64,000 nucleotides of DNA from Tardiphaga sp. 709. Its GTDB lineage: Bacteria > Pseudomonadota > Alphaproteobacteria > Rhizobiales > Xanthobacteraceae. Made by a program: the position numbers and the translations under genes. Positions 1-6,993 of the stretch are shown in pieces (within the stretch, counting starts at the first letter, position 1; each line of letters starts with the position of its first letter). The notes under the pieces are model-generated. The model was not told the origin of the DNA. It did no database searches and saw only the letters and a program-made list of their open reading frames with translations. The stretch is from the NCBI RefSeq assembly GCF_032401055.1, contig NZ_CP135529.1, positions 2,728,001 to 2,792,000 of the forward strand, given 5' to 3'.

Positions 1-1
1 G

Positions 2-988
2 GCTGAGATCGAGAAGCGCGGCGATGGCGACAGCGCAGCCTTTTCCAAGAGCAAGCCGGGCTTGTTCGCCTCGCTGTTCCGTGGCGGCAAGTCGAATGAC
101 GACGAAGACGAGAGCGCAGCAGCCGCGATCGCACCCGCCAAGCCATCGCCTGTCGGCATGATGGCCGCCGCGATGCCTGCGAAACCGATCGATACGAAGC
201 AGGCCGAAACGAAGCTGGCTGAGGCGAAGTCCTCGGACCCCGTCCCGATGCCCCGCTCCAAACCGGCCGCAGCGGCAACCTATCAGCTCGCATCGGCTGA
301 CACCGAGACCGTTCCGGTACCGCGCCCGAAGGCACCGATTCCGGCGCCAGCGGCCAAGGCCGACAACCGGCCGCAGACGCCGGCCGATATTATCAATGCC
401 CGCGGCTTCTGGGATGATATGCCGGCGCCGAAACAGGCCACGCCGCAGCAGGTCGCCGCGATCACCGCGCGCCAGGCCTTGGCCAATGTGGTCGATCCGC
501 AGCCGGCCGCCACCGAGTCCAGCTTCGCCAAGGCGATGGCCTATGCGCCGCCGGCTAACTCCCCGGTCGATCGCGCCAATGTCGTTGCCGCCAGCGCGCC
601 GATCCCACGTAGCATGCGTCCGGCCTCCGTGGCCAAGAACCCGATGGCGGTGAACAACATCACCACCGTGGTTGCGAAGGGCGCACAGGGCCAGAGCAGC
701 ACTATTGCAGTCGCGACCCGCCTCACTGCCGCTGCCATTCCTGACAATCATGTCTGGATGCGCGCGATGATCCTGGCGCCGAGCGCCACCACATCGATGT
801 CGGCCTCAGTGATGGGCGACGGCGACATGACCATCCTGCGCGCACACTTCGTCAAACCGCAGGCGGTGGTGGCGATGACTTTCTCGGATGATCCGCAGCT
901 CGGTCTGGTCTGCGACCGCTTCACTGGCTCGGCAACGGCCTCGCTGGCGACGACCGCGTTTGTGATGCGCACGGCATCGCTGCGTTAA
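2..988 (+). CDS. C-terminal part of a probable D-alanyl-D-alanine carboxypeptidase (5' end outside window)
   Basis: The frame is open from base 2, so the gene begins upstream; the TTG at 62 is not needed as a start. What is visible is a low-complexity Ala/Pro/Lys-rich linker of about 220 residues followed by a compact ~75-residue C-terminus ending in VMRTASLR. No catalytic motif lies inside the window. I infer a penicillin-binding-protein-type D-Ala-D-Ala carboxypeptidase (periplasmic peptidoglycan trimming) from my memory of gene order in related genomes, where such a gene precedes gapR-like, DUF1244, DUF1036 and pyk. The linker would suit a cell-wall protein. It could equally be another exported protein with a disordered tail; the upstream SxxK/SxN/KTG motifs would settle it. 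Confidence 0.45.
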   Translation, partial: AEIEKRGDGDSAAFSKSKPGLFASLFRGGKSNDDEDESAAAAIAPAKPSPVGMMAAAMPAKPIDTKQAETKLAEAKSSDPVPMPRSKPAAAATYQLASADTETVPVPRPKAPIPAPAAKADNRPQTPADIINARGFWDDMPAPKQATPQQVAAITARQALANVVDPQPAATESSFAKAMAYAPPANSPVDRANVVAASAPIPRSMRPASVAKNPMAVNNITTVVAKGAQGQSSTIAVATRLTAAAIPDNHVWMRAMILAPSATTSMSASVMGDGDMTILRAHFVKPQAVVAMTFSDDPQLGLVCDRFTGSATASLATTAFVMRTASLR

Positions 989-1019
989 GAGCGCGAATTT
1001 CTCAGACTATAATGGTGTC

Positions 1020-1119
1020 ATGGCCGGGTTTGACCCGGCCATCCATCGTTATTTTTGTGGCTAGCTGGATACGCGGGTCGTCTAGCGCGAAGACGCGCTT
1101 CGCGCTTTTGCCCGCGTAT
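1020..1119. repeat. Double hairpin intergenic repeat between convergent genes
   Basis: Two adjacent dyads fill the gap. The first pairs 1020-1028 (ATGGCCGGG) with 1034-1042 (CCCGGCCAT). The second is nested: 1069-1077 (ATACGCGGG) pairs with 1111-1119 (CCCGCGTAT), and inside it 1084-1092 (AGCGCGAAG) pairs with 1098-1106 (CTTCGCGCT), followed by TTTTG. It lies between two converging genes and could end transcription from both sides. The first dyad resembles other GC-rich palindromes in the window (for example 47862-47884), so it probably belongs to a dispersed repeat family. Confidence 0.7.
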
Positions 1120-1160
1120 GACACCTGAGTGTTTGGCTGAGTATTGGCGCGCTAAGCGCC

Positions 1161-1436
1161 TTACAGCATTCCCAAGGCCTGCAGATAGGTCTCGAGGATT
1201 GTCTCCTGCTCCGCACGCTCGTTAGCGTCCTGCTTGCGCATGCGGATGATGGTGCGCAGCGCCTTCACGTCGTAGCCGTTGCCTTTGGCTTCGCCATAGA
1301 CGTCCTTGATGTCGTCGGAGATCGTCTTCTTTTCTTCTTCAAGGCGCTCGATACGCTCGACGATAGCCTTGAGCTGATCCTTGGCGAAAGAATGTGTCGC
1401 CTGATCGTCCAGCACGGACGCAGCAGAGGTGGCCAT
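1161..1436 (-). CDS. GapR-like DUF2312 nucleoid-associated protein
   Basis: A 91-residue protein that matches the DUF2312/GapR family in length and pattern: a long amphipathic helix with the heptad-like stretch [20 protein letters not shown], then [20 protein letters not shown] and a short C-terminal helix. GapR of Caulobacter binds overtwisted AT-rich DNA ahead of replication and transcription forks and stimulates gyrase and topoisomerase IV; that role is known for the family, not shown here. The start is supported by AGGAG seven bases before the ATG. It faces the preceding gene convergently and has its own upstream region. A nearby paralogue elsewhere in the genome cannot be excluded, so I give no gene symbol. 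Confidence 0.85.
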   Translation of the reverse strand: MATSAASVLDDQATHSFAKDQLKAIVERIERLEEEKKTISDDIKDVYGEAKGNGYDVKALRTIIRMRKQDANERAEQETILETYLQALGML

Positions 1437-1625
1437 CGAAAACTCCTGGTGAACTGATGTTGCTTGAAGCGGATATGGGGTGGGTTTGAGTGCGCAGCGT
1501 TATGCGCGCATTAATCTTAAGGAAATGACACTCATGACCACGGCGCCCTGCGTCAAGGCGACTTCGCGGTCATCCACAGCGCCCCCACAGCTTTGATTTT
1601 CTTGGCTGAAAAAGACCAGAAAACC

Positions 1626-1928
1626 TCAATGTCCACTGTGCGCTTTCTTCATGGCCTCAATTTGTTCGGGTTTGGCCTCGGCCTGATGCAGCGATTTCCA
1701 AGTCTCATAAGGCATGCCGTAAATCGCTTCGCGGCTCTCGTCTTTGGTCATCGCCACGCCCTTGGCGTCGGCAGCGTCCTTCAACCAGTTTGACAGGCAG
1801 TTCCGGCAGAAGCCGGCCAGATTCATCAGGTCGATATTCTGCACATCGGTGCGACCGCGCAAATGGTCAACCAGCCGGCGAAAGGCGGCGGCCTCAAGTT
1901 CGGTCTGGATCTTGTCGTCAATCGCCAT
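1626..1928 (-). CDS. DUF1244 family protein
   Basis: A 100-residue cytoplasmic protein with the DUF1244 signature MNLAGFCRNCLSNWL around residues 35-49 and a second conserved block EAIYGMPYETWKSLHQ. Two cysteines in the signature (CRNC) could bind a metal or a thiol partner, but no function is established for the family. The ATG at 1928 is preferred over one seven codons upstream because the conserved sequence starts here and a GAGA-type ribosome site lies in front. It is transcribed away from the DUF1036-pyk unit; this gene order recurs in related genomes as far as I recall. Confidence 0.85.
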   Translation of the reverse strand: MAIDDKIQTELEAAAFRRLVDHLRGRTDVQNIDLMNLAGFCRNCLSNWLKDAADAKGVAMTKDESREAIYGMPYETWKSLHQAEAKPEQIEAMKKAHSGH

Positions 1929-2106
1929 GAAATGGTCTCGCTGTTGCACTCGATACCGGCCTGTCGTCTTCGTGTAACATGGGCGCTGTCACAGATTTTG
2001 CCATATCACACCACAAACCGCCTGGCGGGGCAGAATTGGTTCCGCGACCGTTGACAGGCCCGCCCGGTCACGCGAAATCGTCAACGAATTGAGATAGCTT
2101 CGCCGC

Positions 2107-2715
2107 ATGACCGCAAGAGATTCCCATTCCCGATCCTTTCGACGCGTCCCCCTCGCCGGCCTGTTGCCGGTGCTGGCGCTGGCCCTGTCGTGCCTGTGGG
2201 CGAGCCCGGCGGCGGCTGATTTCCGGCTGTGCAACAACACCTCGAGCCGGGTCGGGATCGCGCTGGGCTACAAGGATGCCGAAGGCTGGACCACCGAGGG
2301 CTGGTGGAACGTCTCATCGCGGGCCTGTGAGACCCTCCTGCGCGGAACCCTGGTTGCGCGGTATTATTATATCTACGCACTCGATTACGACCGGGGCGGT
2401 GAGTGGTCGGGTCAGGCCTTCATGTGCTCCCGCGACAAGGAATTCACTATCAAGGGCACTGAAAACTGCCTCGCGCGCGGCTTTGACCGGACCGGTTTTT
2501 TTGAGGTCGATACCGGCGAACAGCGTGCCTGGACGGTGCAACTGACCGAAACCAACGAACAACCGCCGAAGCTGCCGGGCATTCCGGGGCCGACCGGACC
2601 GCCTCCGGGCGCCCCCGGCGCGGGCTTCCCCGGTCTGCCCAACACGCCAGGTGGCGCGCCCCCGGGCGGGTCAACGACCCTGCCGCCATCAGTACCGCCG
2701 GGAGGCAAACAATGA
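2107..2715 (+). CDS. Exported DUF1036 protein with collagen-like tail
   Basis: Residues 1-37 form a signal peptide (Arg-rich start, hydrophobic core, cleavage near ASPAAA-D). Residues 38-150 are a DUF1036 domain, with blocks DFRLCNNTSS, EGWWNVSS and FEVDTGE and several cysteines that could form disulfides in the periplasm. The last ~45 residues are a Gly/Pro-rich tail with collagen-like PGIPGPTGPPPGAPG repeats, beyond what the domain needs. The stop overlaps the pyk start by four bases (ATGA), so the two are translationally coupled, although one product is exported and the other is glycolytic. The biochemical role of DUF1036 is unknown. Confidence 0.85.
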   Translation: MTARDSHSRSFRRVPLAGLLPVLALALSCLWASPAAADFRLCNNTSSRVGIALGYKDAEGWTTEGWWNVSSRACETLLRGTLVARYYYIYALDYDRGGEWSGQAFMCSRDKEFTIKGTENCLARGFDRTGFFEVDTGEQRAWTVQLTETNEQPPKLPGIPGPTGPPPGAPGAGFPGLPNTPGGAPPGGSTTLPPSVPPGGKQ

Positions 2716-4145
2716 GACGTCAACGCCGCATCAAGATTCTGGCCACGCTCGGCCCTGCCTCCTCCGACAGCGCGATGATCCGCAAGCTGTTCGAGGCTGG
2801 TGCCGACGTGTTCCGCATCAATATGAGCCACACGTCGCATGACAAGATGCGCGAGCTGGTGAAGACCATCCGCAATGTCGAGAGCAGCTATGGCCGCCCG
2901 ATCGGCATTCTGGTCGATCTGCAGGGCCCGAAGCTGCGCGTCGGCGCCTTTGCCGAAGGCGGCGTGCAGCTCAAGAACGGCGAGAGCTTCGTGCTGGATT
3001 CCGATCCCGCGCCCGGCGACGCCACTCGCGTGCACCTGCCGCATCCGGAAATTCTCGCAGCACTTCGCCCGGGCCATGCGCTGCTGATCGACGACGGCAA
3101 GCTGCGGCTGATTGCCGAGGAAACCACCAGCGAGCGCGCATTGACCCGTGTCGTGGTCGGTGGCCGCATCTCGGACCGCAAGGGCGTCAGCCTGCCCGAC
3201 ACCGACCTGCCGGTCTCGGCCATGACGCCGAAGGACCGCGCCGATCTCGAGGCCGCGCTGGAAACCGGCATCGACTGGGTCGCCTTGTCCTTCGTGCAGC
3301 GCGCCGAAGACGTTCATGAAGCCAAGCGGCTGGTGCGCGGCCGCGCATCCATCATGTCGAAGATCGAGAAGCCGCAGGCGATCGATCGTCTCGATTCCAT
3401 TCTGGAAGCGTCCGACGCACTGATGGTGGCGCGCGGCGATCTCGGCGTCGAACTGCCGCTGGAACGGGTACCAAGTCTACAAAAGCGCATGACGCGCATG
3501 GCGCGCCGCGCCGGCAAACCGGTCGTGGTCGCTACGCAGATGCTGGAGTCGATGATCCAGAGCCCGGTGCCGACTCGTGCTGAAGTCTCCGACGTGGCGA
3601 CGGCCATCTATGAAGGCGCGGACGCCGTCATGCTGTCAGCCGAATCCGCCGCCGGCAAATTCCCGGTCGAAGCCGTCTCGACGATGAACCGCATCGGCGA
3701 GGAAGTAGAGCGCGATCCGACCTATCGCACCGTACTGATGGCCCAGCGCCCCGAACCTGAGCCGACCGTCGGTGACGCCATTGCGGACGCCGCACGACAG
3801 ATCGCAGAAACGCTGGACCTGTCTGCGATCATTTGCTGGACCAGCTCAGGATCCACCGCCGTCCGCGTCGCCCGTGAACGGCCGAAGCCGCCGGTGGTAG
3901 CGATCACGCCGAACCTCGCCGCCGGTCGCAAGCTCTCGGTCGTGTGGGGCGTACACTGCGTGGTGGCGGAGGATGCGAAGGACCTCGACGACATGGTCGA
4001 TCGCGCCGGACGCATCGCTTTCCGTGACGGCTTCGCCAAAGCCGGCCAGCGGGTCATCATTGTCGCTGGCGTGCCGCTCGGCACACCAGGTGCGACCAAC
4101 ATGGTTCGCATCGCTTATGTCGGGCCGAACGACGCGGATATGTAG
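2712..4145 (+). CDS. pyk: Pyruvate kinase
   Basis: A 477-residue cytoplasmic enzyme converting phosphoenolpyruvate and ADP to pyruvate and ATP. Family motifs appear in order: KILATLGPASS at the start, FRINMSH, DLQGPKLRVG, the active-site region SKIEKPQAI with its catalytic Lys, MVARGDLGVELPLE, and VATQMLESM, followed by the C-terminal allosteric domain. Length is normal for bacterial pyruvate kinase. The ATG overlaps the stop of the DUF1036 gene, indicating one transcript. A strong hairpin follows 10 bases after the stop. Confidence 0.97.
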   Translation: MRRQRRIKILATLGPASSDSAMIRKLFEAGADVFRINMSHTSHDKMRELVKTIRNVESSYGRPIGILVDLQGPKLRVGAFAEGGVQLKNGESFVLDSDPAPGDATRVHLPHPEILAALRPGHALLIDDGKLRLIAEETTSERALTRVVVGGRISDRKGVSLPDTDLPVSAMTPKDRADLEAALETGIDWVALSFVQRAEDVHEAKRLVRGRASIMSKIEKPQAIDRLDSILEASDALMVARGDLGVELPLERVPSLQKRMTRMARRAGKPVVVATQMLESMIQSPVPTRAEVSDVATAIYEGADAVMLSAESAAGKFPVEAVSTMNRIGEEVERDPTYRTVLMAQRPEPEPTVGDAIADAARQIAETLDLSAIICWTSSGSTAVRVARERPKPPVVAITPNLAAGRKLSVVWGVHCVVAEDAKDLDDMVDRAGRIAFRDGFAKAGQRVIIVAGVPLGTPGATNMVRIAYVGPNDADM

Positions 4146-4154
4146 TTCACTGAT

Positions 4155-4188
4155 ACAATCTCTTCCCGCGATGGCGGGGAGAGATTGT
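4155..4188. terminator. Bidirectional hairpin between pyk and osmC
   Basis: A 15-bp stem, 4155-4169 (ACAATCTCTTCCCGC) with 4174-4188, closed by the loop GATG; only one pair is G-U. It lies between convergent genes, and the A/T-rich outer part of the stem gives T-rich flanks on both strands, so it can serve both. Confidence 0.75.
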
Positions 4189-4204
4189 GTCCACCGCCTG
4201 AGGC

Positions 4205-4633
4205 TTAGCCCACCAGCGTCGCGTCGAGCGTGATCTCGGCGTTCAGCACCTTCGACACCGGGCAGCCGGCCTTGGCCATGGCGGTGAGTTCATCGAACTT
4301 CGCCTTGTCGGCGCCGGGAATAGAGGCCGAGAGCGTGAGGTGCACTTTGGTAATGGCGAAGCCGTCACCCTGCTTCTCCAGCGTCACATCGGCCTTGGTT
4401 TCCATATTGTCGGCTTTGAACCCTGCTTCACCAAGGATCAGCGACAGCGCCATGGTAAAACAGGCGGCATGGGCCGCGCCGATCAGCTCTTCGGGATTGG
4501 AGCCCGGCTTGCCTTCGAAGCGGCTGGCGAAACCATACGGATAATCGCTGAGCGCACCGCTCTTGGTGGAAATCGATCCCTTGCCGTCCTTGATGCCACC
4601 CTGCCATTTGGCCGAACCGAAAGTCGTGGTCAT
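4205..4633 (-). CDS. osmC: OsmC family peroxide-responsive protein
   Basis: A 142-residue protein of the OsmC/Ohr superfamily, thiol peroxidases that reduce organic hydroperoxides. The two catalytic cysteines are visible in AAHAACFTMALS (about residue 58) and KAGCPVSKVL (about residue 124). The N-terminal pattern KWQGGIKDGKGSISTKSG is the OsmC rather than the Ohr form. Length is typical. It is a single gene facing pyk, with a hairpin between them. Expression under osmotic or oxidative stress is expected from the family but no regulatory site is evident. Confidence 0.9.
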   Translation of the reverse strand: MTTTFGSAKWQGGIKDGKGSISTKSGALSDYPYGFASRFEGKPGSNPEELIGAAHAACFTMALSLILGEAGFKADNMETKADVTLEKQGDGFAITKVHLTLSASIPGADKAKFDELTAMAKAGCPVSKVLNAEITLDATLVG

Positions 4634-4675
4634 GCAATTCTCCTCAATTTGGGTTGAAGTCGATCGAACGGGAGA

Positions 4676-5638
4676 TTAGCGCAAGGCGGCCTTCGCTTTT
4701 GTGTCAGCGGCCAAGATCATGCCCTCGATCTCCCCCATGATAAGATCAGGTGCAGCATTTTGCACCATGTGACCAACGCTCGGCAGCACGATTAGTTTGG
4801 CGCCTGGCACAGTTTTCGCAAAATGACGTGAATGAATCTCCGGCGATACGATGGTATCGGCTGAGCCTGCGATCACCGCGGTCGGGGCTTTTATATCGAC
4901 ATAGCGCGATGCCTGCGCCACGACGGCGGATTTCAACGTGACCAGATCCCAGGCATTGGCGAGGAAGTTGCGCGGTCGCAACACCAACTGCGTTGCCGTC
5001 TGCGAGATGTAGCCTTCGGGCATGATCTCCGGTGCGAACACTGCACGTCCGCCCGCATCCGTCAGGAAATAGCCAAGCGGCAGCGTGATCGTATAGGCCA
5101 GCAGCTTGCCGATCATCGGTGTGGTGACGACCTTGTTATAGATGCCAACGCCACCGGGCCAGGGATGAGTGACACCCGCCAGCATGATCAGTCCTGCGAC
5201 ACGCTGCGGATAGTCCAGCGCCATCAGCGCGCCCAATGCACCGGCAAGCGAATGCACCACGACGATCGCCTGATCAACACCGAGTTTTTCGAGCGCTTCG
5301 TCGATCATCCTCGCCTGCATCGCCGGAGAAGAGTTCGACAGATCGTCACGCAAGCTCCAGCCAAAGCCGGGACGGTCGATCAGGATGACGCGGTGTTTTT
5401 CTGCCAGCATATTGCCGAGCGGCAGCCGCATGGTTTCCATATTCGACGTGGCGCCATGGATGAGGACAATCGGCGGGCCTGATGCATCGCGTGGTCCGAT
5501 CTGCACCACATGCAGACGGCCGCCCGTGACGTCGACAAGCTCACCCGTTGGCGGATATTTACGCTCGAATACGAGCACGCCAACCTGTGTGGCCACGGCC
5601 AGCAAGCATAGCGCGACCATCACAGTGACTGAGATCAT
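4676..5638 (-). CDS. Membrane-anchored alpha/beta hydrolase
   Basis: About 320 residues. An N-terminal hydrophobic helix (residues 1-22) acts as a signal anchor, placing the enzyme in the periplasm or at the inner membrane. The fold is clear: oxyanion segment VLIHGATSN, nucleophile elbow VVHSLAGALG (Ser), acid Asp in AGSADTIVSPE and final His in LPSVGHMVQ. The substrate is not predictable. The ATG at 5638 was chosen; a GTG at 5665 would add a positively charged N-terminus (HKNPR) before the anchor and is nearly as good. The frame stays open far upstream, but that part overlaps the next gene. It follows the DUF3750 gene on the same strand. Confidence 0.85.
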   Translation of the reverse strand: MISVTVMVALCLLAVATQVGVLVFERKYPPTGELVDVTGGRLHVVQIGPRDASGPPIVLIHGATSNMETMRLPLGNMLAEKHRVILIDRPGFGWSLRDDLSNSSPAMQARMIDEALEKLGVDQAIVVVHSLAGALGALMALDYPQRVAGLIMLAGVTHPWPGGVGIYNKVVTTPMIGKLLAYTITLPLGYFLTDAGGRAVFAPEIMPEGYISQTATQLVLRPRNFLANAWDLVTLKSAVVAQASRYVDIKAPTAVIAGSADTIVSPEIHSRHFAKTVPGAKLIVLPSVGHMVQNAAPDLIMGEIEGMILAADTKAKAALR

Positions 5639-5712
5639 CGCCAATATCCGGGGATTTTTGTGCACGATCCAGCTACGCGACGATACCCTGAGGGTTTCGC
5701 GCCGCGCGCCAC

Positions 5713-6447
5713 TTATGCGCTGACGCCAAGACGACCAATACCCGGCAGTTTGATCGCAGGCCGGCGGATGTCGAGGCCGAATACGGCACCGAGCAGATTG
5801 AGCTCGACCCCTTCGACCCAGCCTGCGGTGACACCGAGATAGCCGCCCAGCGTGGCGCGTACGCCGGTGCCCGAGGGTGTCCAGCCAAAGGCATTGCCCG
5901 CATAGGGAAAATCCTTGCCGATGGCGGTGGGCGGCAATGCCACCTGCAATTCGGGCACGGCGGCCAGAACGGCCGCGACGAATGTGTTGGAGTTCGGCCC
6001 CGGCCATGCCCGATAGTCGCCGTAAGAGCGCCAGGAGTAGCCGGCGATCGCCGCCTGAATCTTCGGGATCATCGCCGTGGCCGCGTCACCATCGGCGGAT
6101 GCGATGGCGCTCGGCACGTCACCGAACCAGCGGCCGTCAGCGGCAAAACCATTCAGGCGGATCGGCTCGCCCCATGCCGTATAATCATAGCGGGTATAAC
6201 GCGACGCGCCCTGTTCCTTGAATACGATCCAGCTATGGACCGCAAAGATACCGCGCCAGCGCACGGTCCGCGCCGCGAAGACGCGCACCAGTGCCTCGGG
6301 ATGCGCGGCGGGCGGCGGCAACAGGCCGGCGCTTGAACGATCCGCGCTCTGCCAGTCTACCGAGCGATCACCCATCCAGTATCTGGCTGCCGACACAACG
6401 ATGGGAGCGACGAGAAGCGCGAGCAGGACAATCACAAATTTTCTCAC
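5713..6447 (-). CDS. DUF3750 family membrane-associated protein
   Basis: About 244 residues. The N-terminus VRKFVIVLLALLVAPIVVSAA is a signal peptide or anchor; the rest matches DUF3750, with TVRWRGIFAVHSWIVFK, YDYTAWGEPIR and the block WPGPNSNTFVAAVLA. The NSNTF segment with nearby Cys/His-poor sequence recalls NlpC/P60-like or LRAT-like folds, but no catalytic Cys is evident, so I do not claim an enzyme. GTG 6447 is preferred over an ATG 36 codons upstream because the earlier residues are not membrane-like; a clear ribosome site is lacking for both. It probably shares a transcript with the downstream hydrolase (75 bases apart). Confidence 0.7.
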   Translation of the reverse strand: MRKFVIVLLALLVAPIVVSAARYWMGDRSVDWQSADRSSAGLLPPPAAHPEALVRVFAARTVRWRGIFAVHSWIVFKEQGASRYTRYDYTAWGEPIRLNGFAADGRWFGDVPSAIASADGDAATAMIPKIQAAIAGYSWRSYGDYRAWPGPNSNTFVAAVLAAVPELQVALPPTAIGKDFPYAGNAFGWTPSGTGVRATLGGYLGVTAGWVEGVELNLLGAVFGLDIRRPAIKLPGIGRLGVSA

Positions 6448-6635
6448 CGAGGAAAGGCCCGTGGAGGGAGTTAATGTTGTGGATATGGGGGCAGTTTGCC
6501 GCTTTGCCACGGCGGCCGCGATGAATGGCCAGCAAGAACTGTCCACACTATCCACAGGAACGCATTCGTTCCCGCCCGGTTATCGCCATGATCAGGCGGC
6601 GGACTGACGCCATGATCTGAACTGGAGATAGTTCC

Positions 6636-6818
6636 ATGACGCCCCGCCCCACCGATGCTGTGATCGATGAAATCATTTCTACCTGTAATGGCGACTTGCG
6701 CGGCGCGCTTAAGGCTTTGCTGATGGTCAACGAGCAACTGGAAGCGGAATTGCAGCAACTCTATGCCGCTTCACCCCAGTTCGGTGCTATCCGGCCCGGC
6801 AATAACGTCCTGCACTAG
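6636..6818 (+). CDS. Small conserved hypothetical protein (60 aa)
   Basis: A 60-residue, mostly helical, acidic cytoplasmic protein: TDAVIDEIISTCNGDLRGAL then KALLMVNEQLEAELQQLYAA. GGAGA lies seven bases before the ATG. The sequence is non-repetitive and has coding character, and I recall similar small proteins in related genomes, but I know no function. The C-terminal half could form a short coiled coil. It stands alone, divergent from the DUF3750 gene and convergent with the MscS channel. Confidence 0.65.
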   Translation: MTPRPTDAVIDEIISTCNGDLRGALKALLMVNEQLEAELQQLYAASPQFGAIRPGNNVLH

Positions 6819-6993
6819 ATCGACAGACGCACCTATTCTGGATCGTCCTTCTCTTACGGCTCGTCTTTGTCTTCCACTTTCGGACATTGTGGAATGGTGG
6901 AACGCGTGCGCGTATTGAACTCGCGCCATTGCGCCCCGCGTAGCCGCAACTTGGCTAAGGAGCAGCCGCGTCGTCGAAAGGCAGCGATAATGA

